DNA of 64,000 bases from Psychroserpens sp. (GCA_017643165.1 JAEPNY010000001.1:124001-188000), one strand, 5' to 3'; shown: positions 7,124 to 16,922, counted from the stretch's first letter. Numbers and translations are program-made. Notes: generated by a model not told the origin, from the letters alone.

Positions 7124-8116
7124 TTATACGAACTGGTGATCGGCAAACTTTTCTAAGACTTCATCAAAGGCAGCAAATACATCTTTAGAATCATCACTTG
7201 TTACCATTTTCATACGGTATTCTTTAAAGTTTGGAATTCCTTTAAAGTAGTTCGTATAATGTCGTCTGGTTTCAAAAACACCCAGCTTCTCCCCTTTCCA
7301 GTCGATTGACATTTGTAAATGACGTCGAGCCGCCTCTACACGTTCGGCCATAGAGATAGGTGCTAAATGTTGTCCAGTTTTAAAGTAGTGTTTAACTTGT
7401 TTGAAAAACCATGGATTCCCTATCGTTGCACGTCCTATCATTGCGCCATCTAATCCATAGCTATCACGCATTTCTGCAGCACGTTCTGGCGTATTCACAT
7501 CACCATTTCCGAAGACAGGAATGTGCATTCTCGGATTGTTCTTTACCGCGGCAATAGGTTTCCAATCGGCATTACCTTTATACATTTGGGCACGTGTGCG
7601 GCCATGAATTGCAATGGCTTTACAGCCTACATCTTGCAAACGTTCGGCAACCTCAACAATTCGTATTGAATCGTGATCCCACCCTAAGCGTGTTTTAACA
7701 GTAACGGGGAGGTTGGTGCGCTTAACCATTTCAGCAGTAAGCTTTTCCATTAAGCAGATGTCTTTTAAAATACCTGCACCTGCACCTTTACTCACTACTT
7801 TCTTAACAGGACAACCAAAATTGATATCAATGATATCGGGATTAGAACGCTCAACAATGTCAATGGTTTGAAGCATACTGTCCATATTGGCTCCAAATAT
7901 TTGAATTCCAACCGGACGTTCCTTTTCGTAGATATCCAGCTTCATCACGCTTTTCGCAGCGTTTCGGATCAAACCTTCACTAGAGACGAATTCCGTATAC
8001 ACTACATCAGCACCTTGCTCTTTACACAAAGCTCTAAATGGCGGATCACTTACGTCTTCCATTGGTGCTAACAACAACGGAAAAGTGCCTAATTCTATGT
8101 CTCCAATTTTTACCAA
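7124..8116 (-). CDS. dusB: tRNA-dihydrouridine synthase B
   Basis: An FMN-dependent enzyme that reduces uridine to dihydrouridine in the tRNA D-loop. The 330-aa product carries the TIM-barrel start LLLAPMEDVSD, the catalytic loop NFGCPVKKV with the proton-donor Cys102, VTVKTRLGW, HGRTRAQMYKG and the FMN-phosphate motifs GNGD and GAMIGRAT. The DusB assignment rests on overall similarity; Bacteroidota usually carry only one or two Dus enzymes. It converges on the LolE-like gene with 3 bp between stops. Its -7 box overlaps the end of the upstream DUF4345 gene. Confidence 0.92.
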   Translation of the reverse strand: MVKIGDIELGTFPLLLAPMEDVSDPPFRALCKEQGADVVYTEFVSSEGLIRNAAKSVMKLDIYEKERPVGIQIFGANMDSMLQTIDIVERSNPDIIDINFGCPVKKVVSKGAGAGILKDICLMEKLTAEMVKRTNLPVTVKTRLGWDHDSIRIVEVAERLQDVGCKAIAIHGRTRAQMYKGNADWKPIAAVKNNPRMHIPVFGNGDVNTPERAAEMRDSYGLDGAMIGRATIGNPWFFKQVKHYFKTGQHLAPISMAERVEAARRHLQMSIDWKGEKLGVFETRRHYTNYFKGIPNFKEYRMKMVTSDDSKDVFAAFDEVLEKFADHQFV

Positions 8117-8133
8117 AGCTGAATGATTTTGCG

Positions 8134-8141
8134 CAAAATTA
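8134..8141 (-). promoter_or_regulatory. -7 box of the dusB promoter
   Basis: On the minus strand this reads TAATTTTG, a perfect TAnnTTTG, ending 17 bp before the dusB ATG. It overlaps the stop codon of the DUF4345 gene upstream. No -33 TTG is found at the right distance. Confidence 0.5.
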
Positions 8142-8540
8142 ATGTTTTTTGATATTATGGTTACCGAATTGTGATTTTAAAACCCATAAGCCGTAGATCC
8201 CAAGTAATAATTCGCCGAACAATCCGAAGGCATATCGATTAGAAGGTACGCCATCTACTAATACACTCATAAGTCTACCAAATGCAAGACCTAACATGAA
8301 TAAAACGTTTGAAATTAGCGCGGTTTTTAAATAAGATTTATTGAATAACGCTGCTGTCCATAACGTACTAAATGCAACATAAATTCCCATAACTGCCTTG
8401 TTGAAATTCTGCTCATCCAAAGTTTCAGGAGAAAGTTCTAATAAGGCGTCAGGAAAAAACCCATATAGAATCGCAACAGGAACCACAATTATCACTGAAA
8501 TGATCAAATGGATCTTCATGATAATGTCCTGTTTAGTCAT
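8139..8540 (-). CDS. DUF4345-like integral membrane protein
   Basis: A 133-aa protein with four predicted membrane segments, at about 9-27, 46-64, 72-92 and 102-122. The middle carries the DUF4345 pattern KAVMGIYVAF ... LMLGLAFGRLMSVLVDG ... FGLFGELLLG. The function of the family is unknown. The gene lies 8 bp downstream of the M28 peptidase gene on the same strand, so it is probably the second gene of that transcript. An alternative start is Met8 at 8519. Confidence 0.7.
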   Translation of the reverse strand: MTKQDIIMKIHLIISVIIVVPVAILYGFFPDALLELSPETLDEQNFNKAVMGIYVAFSTLWTAALFNKSYLKTALISNVLFMLGLAFGRLMSVLVDGVPSNRYAFGLFGELLLGIYGLWVLKSQFGNHNIKKH

Positions 8541-8548
8541 GATTAGAA

Positions 8549-9790
8549 TTACTTGTTGAATTCAATATTGGCTTCTACGTCTTCGCCATTACGCTTCACG
8601 ACAACCTTAGTTTTATCTCCAGAATCAAATGCTGAAAGTGCACGCATATAGCTCATCATGTCAGTAACTAAACTATCGCCTAATTTTACAACAATATCAC
8701 CTTTTTGAAGTCCGGCTCTTTGCGCTGGTTTGTCTTCACTAACGCCATCAATGCGCATGCCTTCACCATCGTACAGGTAATCTGGAATAACGCCTAGCCC
8801 AACTTTGAATCTAGGAACATCTTCGCTTTCATTCTTGGTTTTTCTAAATGGTAATTTTCCATTGTCATCCAAGTCGGTAATGATGGCAAGTATGTATTCT
8901 GAAATATCAGCCATGCCTTCGTAATTCAATTTGTCATAATCATCCGAAGGCTTGTGGTAATCCTCATGTTGACCAGTAAAAAAATGTAATACTGGTACAT
9001 CACTATTATAAAACGATGTATGATCACTTGGTCCTATTCCAGATTCATTTTCGATGATTTTAAACTTTGAATTGTTTGATTTTACAACTTGTTTTAAAAT
9101 TGGTGACGTTCCTAAACCATATACAGCTAGTGTGCTGTCTTGCTTTAGTCGTCCTACCATGTCCATATTCAACATATAATTGGCAGTAGCAATATCAATC
9201 GTGGTATTTTTATTCCAATAATTTGACCCTAAAAGCCCCATCTCTTCACCTGAGAAGGCCATGAATAAATAGTTATTCCCTGTGTTTTGAGTCTTAAGTT
9301 TTTCAGCTAAATTTAACATAACAGCAACACCGCTGGCATTGTCGTCCGCACCATTGTGGATTTCCTTTTTATCTCCACGATATAAAGATCCTTCGGCACC
9401 ATAACCTAAATGGTCGTAATGCGCGCCTATGATCACAGTATGATCTGCATTGTTATTTAAGAATGCTACTACATTGGTTCCTGTAATAGTACTATCGCCA
9501 TCTTTTACGGTGTAGTTAACCTCTTGATGCGGATCTGTTTTTGGCTTGAAGGTGAATGATTGATAATATCCATCTGTTCCTTTTCCTGCCAAACCTAACC
9601 CTTCAAAACGGCTTGCAATATATTCGGCAGCCTTTCGCTCGCCTTCTGTTCCAGTTTGACGTCCTTCTAACTTATCATCTGATAAGAATATGACATCTTC
9701 TTTTATGGTTACTGATTTTGATTCTTCTTTAGATTCCGATTTACAGCCTACCAACGCCATTAAAAAAAGTAGAAATATTAGGTTTTTCAT
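8549..9790 (-). CDS. M28-family metallopeptidase lipoprotein with PDZ domain
   Basis: A di-zinc aminopeptidase anchored in the envelope. The signal peptide ends at lipid Cys16 (ALVGC). Zinc and catalytic residues of M28 are in order: HYDHLG (His124, Asp126), NGADDNASG (Asp149), GEEMGLLGS (Glu182/183), NMDMVGR (Asp210) and EDYHKPSD (His279). A PDZ domain follows at about 330-410 (RIDGVSEDKPAQRAGLQKGDIVV) and may position peptide termini. At 413 aa this is the usual M28-PDZ architecture in Flavobacteriia. It is divergent from the TolB-like gene, and the two promoters share a 46-bp gap. Confidence 0.9.
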   Translation of the reverse strand: MKNLIFLLFLMALVGCKSESKEESKSVTIKEDVIFLSDDKLEGRQTGTEGERKAAEYIASRFEGLGLAGKGTDGYYQSFTFKPKTDPHQEVNYTVKDGDSTITGTNVVAFLNNNADHTVIIGAHYDHLGYGAEGSLYRGDKKEIHNGADDNASGVAVMLNLAEKLKTQNTGNNYLFMAFSGEEMGLLGSNYWNKNTTIDIATANYMLNMDMVGRLKQDSTLAVYGLGTSPILKQVVKSNNSKFKIIENESGIGPSDHTSFYNSDVPVLHFFTGQHEDYHKPSDDYDKLNYEGMADISEYILAIITDLDDNGKLPFRKTKNESEDVPRFKVGLGVIPDYLYDGEGMRIDGVSEDKPAQRAGLQKGDIVVKLGDSLVTDMMSYMRALSAFDSGDKTKVVVKRNGEDVEANIEFNK

Positions 9791-9802
9791 GGTGCTATAT
9801 CT

Positions 9803-9820
9803 TAATTTTGCACAAATTTA
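9803..9820. promoter_or_regulatory. Face-to-face divergent -7 boxes
   Basis: TAATTTTG on the plus strand (9803-9810) and TAAATTTG on the minus strand (9820-9813) point at each other with 2 bp between them. The first serves the TolB-like gene (start 9836), the second the M28 gene (start 9790). Each box covers the expected start site of the other transcript. Confidence 0.55.
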
Positions 9821-9835
9821 GTTAATAATTACGTA

Positions 9836-10963
9836 ATGAAATATACATTCCTTGCCCTATTTACTGTGTTATTCTTGGGCTGTAAAAACGATGCTAAATC
9901 AACAATCGAAGTTGAAAAAGAGACTACAGTGAAAACTACAACTTCTGAGATGAAATGGGATTCCGATACCTTAATTTATCCAGAAGAAAAACACTTTAAA
10001 AATATTCGTCAAGTCACCTTTGGAGGTGATAACGCAGAAGCCTACTGGAGCTTCGATGACAAGCAATTAGTTTTTCAGTCGAATAACAAGGCTTGGGGTG
10101 TAGGTTGTGACCAAATGTTCTTAATGAATGCCAATGAAACTTTTACAGATAGTATCGTACCTCCAATGATTAGTACTGGAATGGGGCGAACTACTTGTTC
10201 ATATTTCCTTCCAGACAATAAACATATCATCTACGCATCGACACATCTTGGTGGTGAAGCGTGTCCAGAGACACCATTACGTAAAAACGGTAAATACATT
10301 TGGCCTATCTACGACACTTATGACATCTTTGTGGCTGACCTTGAAGGAAACATTGTTAAACAACTAACTAACGAAGTTGGATATGATGCAGAACCAACGG
10401 TTTCTCCTAAAGGTGATAAGATCGTATTCACATCAACACGAAGTGGTGATATTGAACTTTACACAATGAATCTTGACGGAACTGATGTTAAGCAGATCAC
10501 TGATGAACTTGGATATGATGGTGGAGCATTCTTCTCTCCTGATGGAACAAAAATAATATTCAGGTCGTCTCGTCCTAAAACCGAAGAAGAAATTGCATCA
10601 TACAAAGCGCTTTTAGCTGAAGGTCTTGTAGAACCAACTGAAATGGAACTTTATATCTGTAATGCTGATGGAAGTGATCTTCGCCAATTAACAGATCTAG
10701 GAAATGCCAATTGGAGCCCGTTCTTTCATCCTTCAGGTGAAAAAATCTTATTCTCTTCTAATTTTGAAGCAGAACGCGGATTTCCATTTAACTTATATCT
10801 GATTGATCTTGATGGGAAGAACCTTGAGCGTGTTACACATGGCGAAACCTTTGATGCGTTCCCGGTGTTCTCTAATGACGGGAAATACCTAGCCTTCTCA
10901 TCAAATCGAAATAATGGTGGTGGAAGAGATACCAATCTCTTTATTGCAGAATGGCAAGATTAA
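9836..10963 (+). CDS. TolB-like beta-propeller lipoprotein (PD40 repeats)
   Basis: The N-terminus is a lipoprotein signal with lipid Cys16 (LFLGC). Residues about 60-375 are built of PD40/WD40-like repeats of the form 'P.gdkIvFtS.R.G...lY.mn.dG', for example at VSPKGDKIVFTSTRSGDIELY and its neighbours; five to six blades can be counted. This resembles the TolB propeller, but the N-terminal TolB domain is missing and the Tol/Pal genes are not adjacent. A role in envelope protein interaction is likely and the exact function unknown. The gene converges on the TonB receptor gene with a 4-bp overlap (TTAA) of the stop codons. Confidence 0.8.
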   Translation: MKYTFLALFTVLFLGCKNDAKSTIEVEKETTVKTTTSEMKWDSDTLIYPEEKHFKNIRQVTFGGDNAEAYWSFDDKQLVFQSNNKAWGVGCDQMFLMNANETFTDSIVPPMISTGMGRTTCSYFLPDNKHIIYASTHLGGEACPETPLRKNGKYIWPIYDTYDIFVADLEGNIVKQLTNEVGYDAEPTVSPKGDKIVFTSTRSGDIELYTMNLDGTDVKQITDELGYDGGAFFSPDGTKIIFRSSRPKTEEEIASYKALLAEGLVEPTEMELYICNADGSDLRQLTDLGNANWSPFFHPSGEKILFSSNFEAERGFPFNLYLIDLDGKNLERVTHGETFDAFPVFSNDGKYLAFSSNRNNGGGRDTNLFIAEWQD

Positions 10964-13377
10964 TTTCCGGATTCTTTTAGGCGGTCTCGTTCTTCAGTCT
11001 CAATTGATCTTTGATTGGAGTCTAATCTTGTGTTTCCAAAACTGTAACGGAACCCAAGTCTTACGAATCTATCGTCAATGTCTATAAACTGTGAGTTAAA
11101 CTGATTTTGATATTGTGTGGCTACATCAAAGTCATGCATGTTAAAGATATCACTCAAGCTTAAACTTACAGAAGCTTTGTTATTCCATAAGGTTTTAGAA
11201 ATTACGAGTTGACTGAACAAGCGATCTTCAACGATTTGAAATGCCTGAATGTTTTTTCCAACCCATACGAGATCTAGCAACACATTAAGGCTGTCGTCTT
11301 TGAGAAAAGAAATAGAATTGGTAAGCTCAGAGTAATTTGACCATTGATCTAATGTGACGAACCCATTTCCAAAATTGGTTTCTTCTTCGATGTTATAAAA
11401 CGACGTTACAAAGGAAGTACTCCATTTTTCAGTTGGATAAAACGTAATATAGGCATCAAAACCGAATTCAACAGTCTTATCGAAGTTAACTGATCTAAAC
11501 TCAATTACATTCGTTTGATTATTTTGTCTTGGGATCTCTGAAATGGCGCCATCTACATTCTTATAATACGATTCTAAAGTCAATAAACCATCAAAAAGTG
11601 ATGCACCAATGGTATAGTGGTCAACAAATGTTGGGACTAATTCAGGATTTCCAGAAATCACATAGTTGTCGTTTAAGAAAAATCTAAATGGGTTAAGATT
11701 AGCATAACCTGGTCTAGCTATGCTACGATTATAATTTGCATATACATTATACGCATCCGAAATGTTGTATTGGAAACTCAGATTAGGAAATAGTTCTAGA
11801 TAATCCTGAGTGTTCTCAATATTCGTTAAAGGAGATTGCCCCTCCAAATTAGTCTGCTCTACACGTAATCCAACACTCAAATTATAGTCTTCAGAAGAAT
11901 TACTATAATTCATATATCCCGCAAAAATGCGCTCGTCATAGTCAAAAATATCAGAATTTAATGGGTCAATTGTCTCGTCTCCAGTATTTAAATCAACATC
12001 GAACTGAGTCAGATCACTTTCCGTAGTAATATTTGAAAACTTTAACCCAGTTTCAAAATTCGAATTTTCATTTATTGGTAATGTATAGTCTACCTTTCCG
12101 GTCAAGATTTGTGTGTCTTGATTTGCTCTGGTGTTAAATGCTGAACTATTAATAAAATCGTTATTATTATCGAAGAAATCACTAATCACCGCTTGATTTC
12201 GTTCGTAATTATAAGTAGTATAGTGACCATTAACACTCAAATTACCTTTCTCAAAATCATGACTATAATCTAAATCTAGTCCGATATTAAATTTATTATC
12301 TCTGGAGAGGTTATTAGCGGTAAATCTTGATGAAAAGTTACCCACAGCATCGTTGATGATCGTATTATTTCCAATTCGATACTTAAAATAGGGTAAATAC
12401 AGCGTGTTAGAAGACAAGCTTAATGTATTCTTATCATCAATAAAATAATCAAAATTGAAATTCAGATTATGTGTTTCAGACCAAGTGTTACGGTTGGTAA
12501 ATGATCGCCAACTTTCATCTAGATTATTTGACGTATCGAGATAGTTTATGGTATCATCACCATCTCTGTTTATTTTCTTGTTCGAATAATTATAGTTGAC
12601 ATTGAAGCTAATATCATTATTCTTAAAAAAATGACTGGTTCCTGCATTATACCTTGGGAAAACCCCTTGAGTAACGTTTGTATTTATACTTCCGCGATAT
12701 CCAGTAATGAGATTTTTAGTCATTACAATATTTAGAACAACACCACTTTCGGCGTCATATTTTGCTGAAGGATTTGTAATCACCTCAACAGATTTAATAG
12801 CGTTTGCTGATGAGCCTTCGAGTAACTGATTAAGGTCTCCCGATGACAATTGTACTTTTCGGTCATTTATATAAACCGTTGGACTAGAATTTTTGACTGT
12901 GATCTCGTCGCCCATAACCAAAACGCCTGGCGTACTTTTAAGTACTTGTAGCATATTCCCCTCAACCAATGCCGTATTTTCAATATTAAAAATTAAGCGA
13001 TCGGCTTCTCTTTTAACTGTTGGGCGTTTGACTGTAATATTGACTTCGCCTAGACTTTGAGTATCTTGCTGAAGTGTAATGGTCTTTAGGTCAAGATTCC
13101 CCGTTAATACAATTTTTTGTTTGTACTCCGTATAGCCAATATAACTTACCTTTATAACATAAGTGTTTGGCTCTAAATTGATTATGTTGAAACCTCCTTT
13201 GTCATCTGTTGAGGTCCCTTTCAGGATCACCGATTCGTCTTCATTTAAAATAATAACGTTTGCAAATTCTATTGGTGCTGTTGCGGAATCGATTACAGTT
13301 CCTGACACTGAATAATTTTGAGCATTACTCACAAAAGAACACAAGATAAATAGTAGAAAATATCTTAGGGATTTCAA
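10960..13377 (-). CDS. TonB-dependent outer membrane receptor (OMP_b-brl type)
   Basis: An outer-membrane receptor for energised uptake of an unknown ligand. The 805-aa product has a signal peptide ending SNAQ (residue 20), then a CarboxypepD_reg-like beta-sandwich at about 22-105 (VSGTVIDSATAPIEFANV). A plug domain at about 120-220 contains IENTALVEGNMLQVLKS and VYINDRKVQL, and the rest is a long barrel of alternating aromatic strands ending in FGFRYSFG-like sequence. No SusD, TonB or ExbB gene is nearby, so this is a solitary receptor and not a polysaccharide-utilisation locus. Substrate cannot be predicted. Confidence 0.88.
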   Translation of the reverse strand: MKSLRYFLLFILCSFVSNAQNYSVSGTVIDSATAPIEFANVIILNEDESVILKGTSTDDKGGFNIINLEPNTYVIKVSYIGYTEYKQKIVLTGNLDLKTITLQQDTQSLGEVNITVKRPTVKREADRLIFNIENTALVEGNMLQVLKSTPGVLVMGDEITVKNSSPTVYINDRKVQLSSGDLNQLLEGSSANAIKSVEVITNPSAKYDAESGVVLNIVMTKNLITGYRGSINTNVTQGVFPRYNAGTSHFFKNNDISFNVNYNYSNKKINRDGDDTINYLDTSNNLDESWRSFTNRNTWSETHNLNFNFDYFIDDKNTLSLSSNTLYLPYFKYRIGNNTIINDAVGNFSSRFTANNLSRDNKFNIGLDLDYSHDFEKGNLSVNGHYTTYNYERNQAVISDFFDNNNDFINSSAFNTRANQDTQILTGKVDYTLPINENSNFETGLKFSNITTESDLTQFDVDLNTGDETIDPLNSDIFDYDERIFAGYMNYSNSSEDYNLSVGLRVEQTNLEGQSPLTNIENTQDYLELFPNLSFQYNISDAYNVYANYNRSIARPGYANLNPFRFFLNDNYVISGNPELVPTFVDHYTIGASLFDGLLTLESYYKNVDGAISEIPRQNNQTNVIEFRSVNFDKTVEFGFDAYITFYPTEKWSTSFVTSFYNIEEETNFGNGFVTLDQWSNYSELTNSISFLKDDSLNVLLDLVWVGKNIQAFQIVEDRLFSQLVISKTLWNNKASVSLSLSDIFNMHDFDVATQYQNQFNSQFIDIDDRFVRLGFRYSFGNTRLDSNQRSIETEERDRLKESGN

Positions 13378-13494
13378 ATCTAATTAGGGTTTTATGGTGC
13401 AATATAACATTTGTTTTTAAATAGGAATTACGGTTTTTCCTCATATATTCAGCTTTTGTCTGTAGTTATAGAGCCTATTGCATAATAAATGAAT

Positions 13495-13502
13495 TATATT
13501 TG
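13495..13502 (+). promoter_or_regulatory. -7 box of the lepA promoter
   Basis: TATATTTG matches TAnnTTTG exactly, 30 bp before the lepA ATG. The nearest TTG (13478-13480) leaves a short 14-bp spacer. Confidence 0.5.
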
Positions 13503-13532
13503 CACATCTTTATGGAGGTGAATTAAGTTGTT

Positions 13533-15329
13533 ATGAAACACATCAGAAATTTTTGCATTATTGCACATATTGATCACGGAAAAAGTACGCTAGCCGACCG
13601 TTTATTGGACTATACAGGCTCTGTTACTGCACGCGAAAAACAAGATCAGCTTTTAGATAACATGGACTTAGAGCGTGAACGTGGTATTACCATTAAATCG
13701 CATGCCATTCAAATGGAATACACCTATGACGGTCAAGAATATGTCTTAAATCTCATTGATACGCCTGGTCATGTTGATTTTTCCTATGAAGTTTCACGAT
13801 CTATCGCTGCATGTGAAGGCGCTTTATTGATTGTTGATGCTGCACAAAGTATTCAGGCGCAAACCATTTCAAACTTATATCTAGCCTTAGAAAATGACCT
13901 TGAAATTATACCTGTTTTAAATAAAGTCGATCTTCCAAGTGCAAATCCAGAAGAAGTAACTGACGACATTGTTGATTTATTAGGATGTGATCCAGAGGAA
14001 GTCATTCATGCTAGTGGAAAAACGGGGTTTGGAGTTGATGATGTTCTACAAGCAATCATCGAACGCGTTCCAGCGCCATCGGGTAATGAAAATGAGCCCT
14101 TACAAGCATTAATCTTTGATTCAGTATATAACCCATTTAGAGGTGTTGAAACTTATTTCAGGGTTATTAATGGTTCGATTCGTAAAAACCAACAGATAAA
14201 ATTCATTGCAACAGGCAAAACCTATGGAGCGGATGAGGTTGGTACATTAAAACTTCAGCAGGTTCCAAAAAATGTGATTAAAGCAGGTGATGTAGGCTAT
14301 CTCATTACAGGTATAAAAGATGCGCGAGAAGTAAAAGTTGGTGATACGATTACTGACGCTAAAAATCCAACAACAAATGCGATTGGGGGATTTGAGGATG
14401 TGAAACCTATGGTATTTGCTGGAATCTATCCCGTCGATACTGAAGATTATGAAGAACTACGTGCCTCCATGGAGAAGCTTCAGTTGAATGATGCCTCATT
14501 AGTATTTACTCCCGAAAGTTCGGCGGCCTTAGGATTTGGATTTCGATGTGGTTTCTTAGGTATGCTACATATGGAGATCATTCAAGAGCGCCTAGAACGT
14601 GAGTTTGGAATGACTGTAATTACGACAGTTCCTAACGTATCTTACCATGCTTTTACAAATAAAAAACCAGACGAGGTCATCATTGTCAATAACCCAACAG
14701 ACCTTCCAGAACCTTCAACATTAAATCGCGTTGAGGAGCCTTATATTAAAGCAACGGTTATTACCAAGTCTGATTTCGTAGGAAATGTGATGTCTTTGTG
14801 TATTGAGAAGCGCGGAATTATTACGAATCAAACCTATCTCACAACAGAACGTGTTGAGCTAAACTTCGATATGCCATTGGCAGAAATTGTATTTGACTTC
14901 TATGATCGCTTAAAGACTGTTTCAAAAGGCTATGCCTCATTTGACTATGCACCAATAGGATTGCGTAGCTCTAAATTAGTACGTGTTGATATCTTACTTA
15001 ATGGCCAGCAAGTTGATGCACTCTCTGCATTAATTCACGCCGACAATGCGTATACTATCGGAAAAAAGATGTGTGAAAAGCTAAAGGAGTTGATTCCTAG
15101 ACAACAGTTCGATATTCCAATTCAAGCCGCTATCGGAGCGAAAATCATTTCACGCGAGACAATAAAGGCTTTGAGAAAGGACGTTACAGCAAAATGTTAT
15201 GGTGGTGATATTTCGAGAAAACGTAAGCTTCTTGAAAAACAGAAAAAAGGAAAAAAACGTATGCGTCAAGTAGGGAATGTAGAAATTCCTCAGCAAGCAT
15301 TTATGGCTGTCCTAAAACTAAACGATTAA
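13533..15329 (+). CDS. lepA: Elongation factor 4 (LepA), ribosome back-translocating GTPase
   Basis: A translational GTPase that acts on stalled or badly translocated ribosomes and affects initiation. The 598-aa product has full length and all GTPase motifs: AHIDHGKST (11-19), [16 protein letters not shown] and NKVDLP. The LepA-specific C-terminal region follows, with [14 protein letters not shown], the segment around [24 protein letters not shown] and FMAVLK. The ATG at 13533 gives the conserved N-terminus [13 protein letters not shown] strong terminator follows 21 bp after the stop. Confidence 0.97.
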   Translation: MKHIRNFCIIAHIDHGKSTLADRLLDYTGSVTAREKQDQLLDNMDLERERGITIKSHAIQMEYTYDGQEYVLNLIDTPGHVDFSYEVSRSIAACEGALLIVDAAQSIQAQTISNLYLALENDLEIIPVLNKVDLPSANPEEVTDDIVDLLGCDPEEVIHASGKTGFGVDDVLQAIIERVPAPSGNENEPLQALIFDSVYNPFRGVETYFRVINGSIRKNQQIKFIATGKTYGADEVGTLKLQQVPKNVIKAGDVGYLITGIKDAREVKVGDTITDAKNPTTNAIGGFEDVKPMVFAGIYPVDTEDYEELRASMEKLQLNDASLVFTPESSAALGFGFRCGFLGMLHMEIIQERLEREFGMTVITTVPNVSYHAFTNKKPDEVIIVNNPTDLPEPSTLNRVEEPYIKATVITKSDFVGNVMSLCIEKRGIITNQTYLTTERVELNFDMPLAEIVFDFYDRLKTVSKGYASFDYAPIGLRSSKLVRVDILLNGQQVDALSALIHADNAYTIGKKMCEKLKELIPRQQFDIPIQAAIGAKIISRETIKALRKDVTAKCYGGDISRKRKLLEKQKKGKKRMRQVGNVEIPQQAFMAVLKLND

Positions 15330-15350
15330 GAACCCATATAATAAGAATTA

Positions 15351-15380
15351 AAACCGGTGCGAATTGCACCGGTTTTTTTT
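15351..15380 (+). terminator. Rho-independent terminator of lepA
   Basis: AAACCGGTGC and GCACCGGTTT form a perfect 10-bp stem around GAATT, followed by T8. The T-run continues directly into the next -7-like box (15382-15389). Confidence 0.93.
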
Positions 15381-15381
15381 G

Positions 15382-15389
15382 TAATTTTA
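15382..15389 (+). promoter_or_regulatory. -7-like box fused to the lepA terminator
   Basis: TAATTTTA differs from TAnnTTTG at one base. It lies one G after the terminator T-run and 3 bp before the ATG at 15393. The same G-TAnnTTTA junction follows T-runs near 19581 and 46022. Confidence 0.4.
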
Positions 15390-15392
15390 AGA

Positions 15393-16922
15393 ATGGCCTC
15401 TCGTTATTTGTTAATCATATGTGCTATTTTTTCCGGGTTCATTTGTTTCTCTCAAACAGATAATCGCGAAATTGACACCTTACTTCAACAAGCCAAAAGT
15501 TATTCAAGAAGCAATCAAGACAGCGCAATCTATTTCTCCGAATTAGCCTATAATAAAGCTGTTTTATCGGAGGATGTCTTTTTAAAAGCCGCAACAGGAT
15601 ATTATTATTCCTTCTATTTGATTTCAAATCAACAAATGGAAAAAGCGCAGAAACTATTAGATTATAATATTGCCAATTTCGACGCATTATCAGAATCATT
15701 AAAAGGCAATACCGCGTTCAACCAAGCCGCCATTTTTGATCTAAAGGAAGAATTCGATCTTGCCTTAGAATGGTATTTTCAAAGTAAAGCATATTATGAA
15801 GAAGCAAATAATACGCAAGGACTAGCGAGAGCACTGTTACAAATTGGTGTCATATACGAAAAGTTGAATAAAATCGAACTTGCCGATCATTTCTTTGATC
15901 TCTCTTTAGCAACCAGTGGTTATTCAAAAGAAAATACGGAAAGGGATATTCCGCGTGGTGCCAATCGCGAAGAATTTATAACTGCTTCCAAACGCATGTT
16001 AGCAGAAATAGAATCTAGTGATAATGATAAATTAAAAAGTATTGTCTATTACAATCTTGGCTCACAATATCAAGAAGACGGTTATTACGAGAATGCAGTC
16101 GAAAATCTTACGAATTCCATACGCTTAAAGAAAAAAACAGGGTATGTTTCCCAATTAGATAAACTATACACAAAACTAGGATTAAGCTATTTGGGGCTAG
16201 ATAACTTTGATACTGCTATATCTCATTTTAATACGGCAATAGATCTAACGTCAAAACGACAAGAACAAGCAAAATTATATTCACTTTTGTCTAAAACGTA
16301 TGAAGAAAAAGGCGATTTTAAACAGGCGCTCAATTTTGCAAATCAATTCAAGTTCATCTCTGATTCCATTGCGACTTTTGCTGAAAACGAAAAGATAGCA
16401 GAGATTACAGCAAAATATGAAACTGAAAAGCAAGCAAAAGAAATCATTGAACTTAAACAAATCAATCAGGAACAAGATCTGTTAATAGCAACAAACGAGA
16501 ATAAAATGTGGCGATGGTCCATTGCAGCATTATTGGCGACGCTAATTGCGGTTTGGTTGGGTAGACGCTTTATGCAATCTCAAAAACGCATAAAACAAGT
16601 TGAATATGAAAAAGAGGAAATCTCCAGAAAAGTTGAGCAGTTGGCTCTCATTTTGAATAATAAATCGAAAGTATACCTCGAGAATTTAAAGTTTATCAAA
16701 TCAGATGGAAATTATTTAGAATTTGTCACGGATGAAAAAACGATCATCGATAGAAATAAATTAAAAGACATTCTAGAAGAATTACCACCAAACTTTGTCA
16801 AAGTACATCGCTCGTATATTATTAATAAGAATTTTATTTCAGCTGTTAATAGTGCTAGTGTTACCCTTCAAGAAAACATTCAAATACCACTATCTCGTAT
16901 TTTCAAAAATAATCTAGCCTAA
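15393..16922 (+). CDS. Membrane TPR protein with LytTR DNA-binding domain
   Basis: A one-component transcription regulator anchored in the inner membrane. An earlier in-frame ATG at 15357 lies inside the lepA terminator, so the start is placed at 15393 (509 aa). Residues 1-20 are a signal-like segment ending CFSQ. About 28-330 are tetratricopeptide repeats expected in the periplasm, 372-390 a membrane helix (WSIAALLATLIAVWLG) and 395-420 a coiled coil. Residues 425-509 are a LytTR domain (ENLKFIKSDGNYLEF, VHRSYIINKNFI, IPLSRIFKNNL). No kinase or receiver domain is present. It is immediately upstream of the T9SS-secreted protein gene, a plausible target. Confidence 0.85.
   Translation: MASRYLLIICAIFSGFICFSQTDNREIDTLLQQAKSYSRSNQDSAIYFSELAYNKAVLSEDVFLKAATGYYYSFYLISNQQMEKAQKLLDYNIANFDALSESLKGNTAFNQAAIFDLKEEFDLALEWYFQSKAYYEEANNTQGLARALLQIGVIYEKLNKIELADHFFDLSLATSGYSKENTERDIPRGANREEFITASKRMLAEIESSDNDKLKSIVYYNLGSQYQEDGYYENAVENLTNSIRLKKKTGYVSQLDKLYTKLGLSYLGLDNFDTAISHFNTAIDLTSKRQEQAKLYSLLSKTYEEKGDFKQALNFANQFKFISDSIATFAENEKIAEITAKYETEKQAKEIIELKQINQEQDLLIATNENKMWRWSIAALLATLIAVWLGRRFMQSQKRIKQVEYEKEEISRKVEQLALILNNKSKVYLENLKFIKSDGNYLEFVTDEKTIIDRNKLKDILEELPPNFVKVHRSYIINKNFISAVNSASVTLQENIQIPLSRIFKNNLA

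Noticed and set aside
10960..13377. SusC of a polysaccharide-utilisation locus
   Set aside because: No SusD, glycoside hydrolase or hybrid regulator gene is nearby; the receptor is solitary and of the OMP_b-brl type.
15357..15392. Start of the TPR-LytTR gene at 15357
   Set aside because: It lies within the lepA terminator hairpin, and the signal-like segment begins at 15393.
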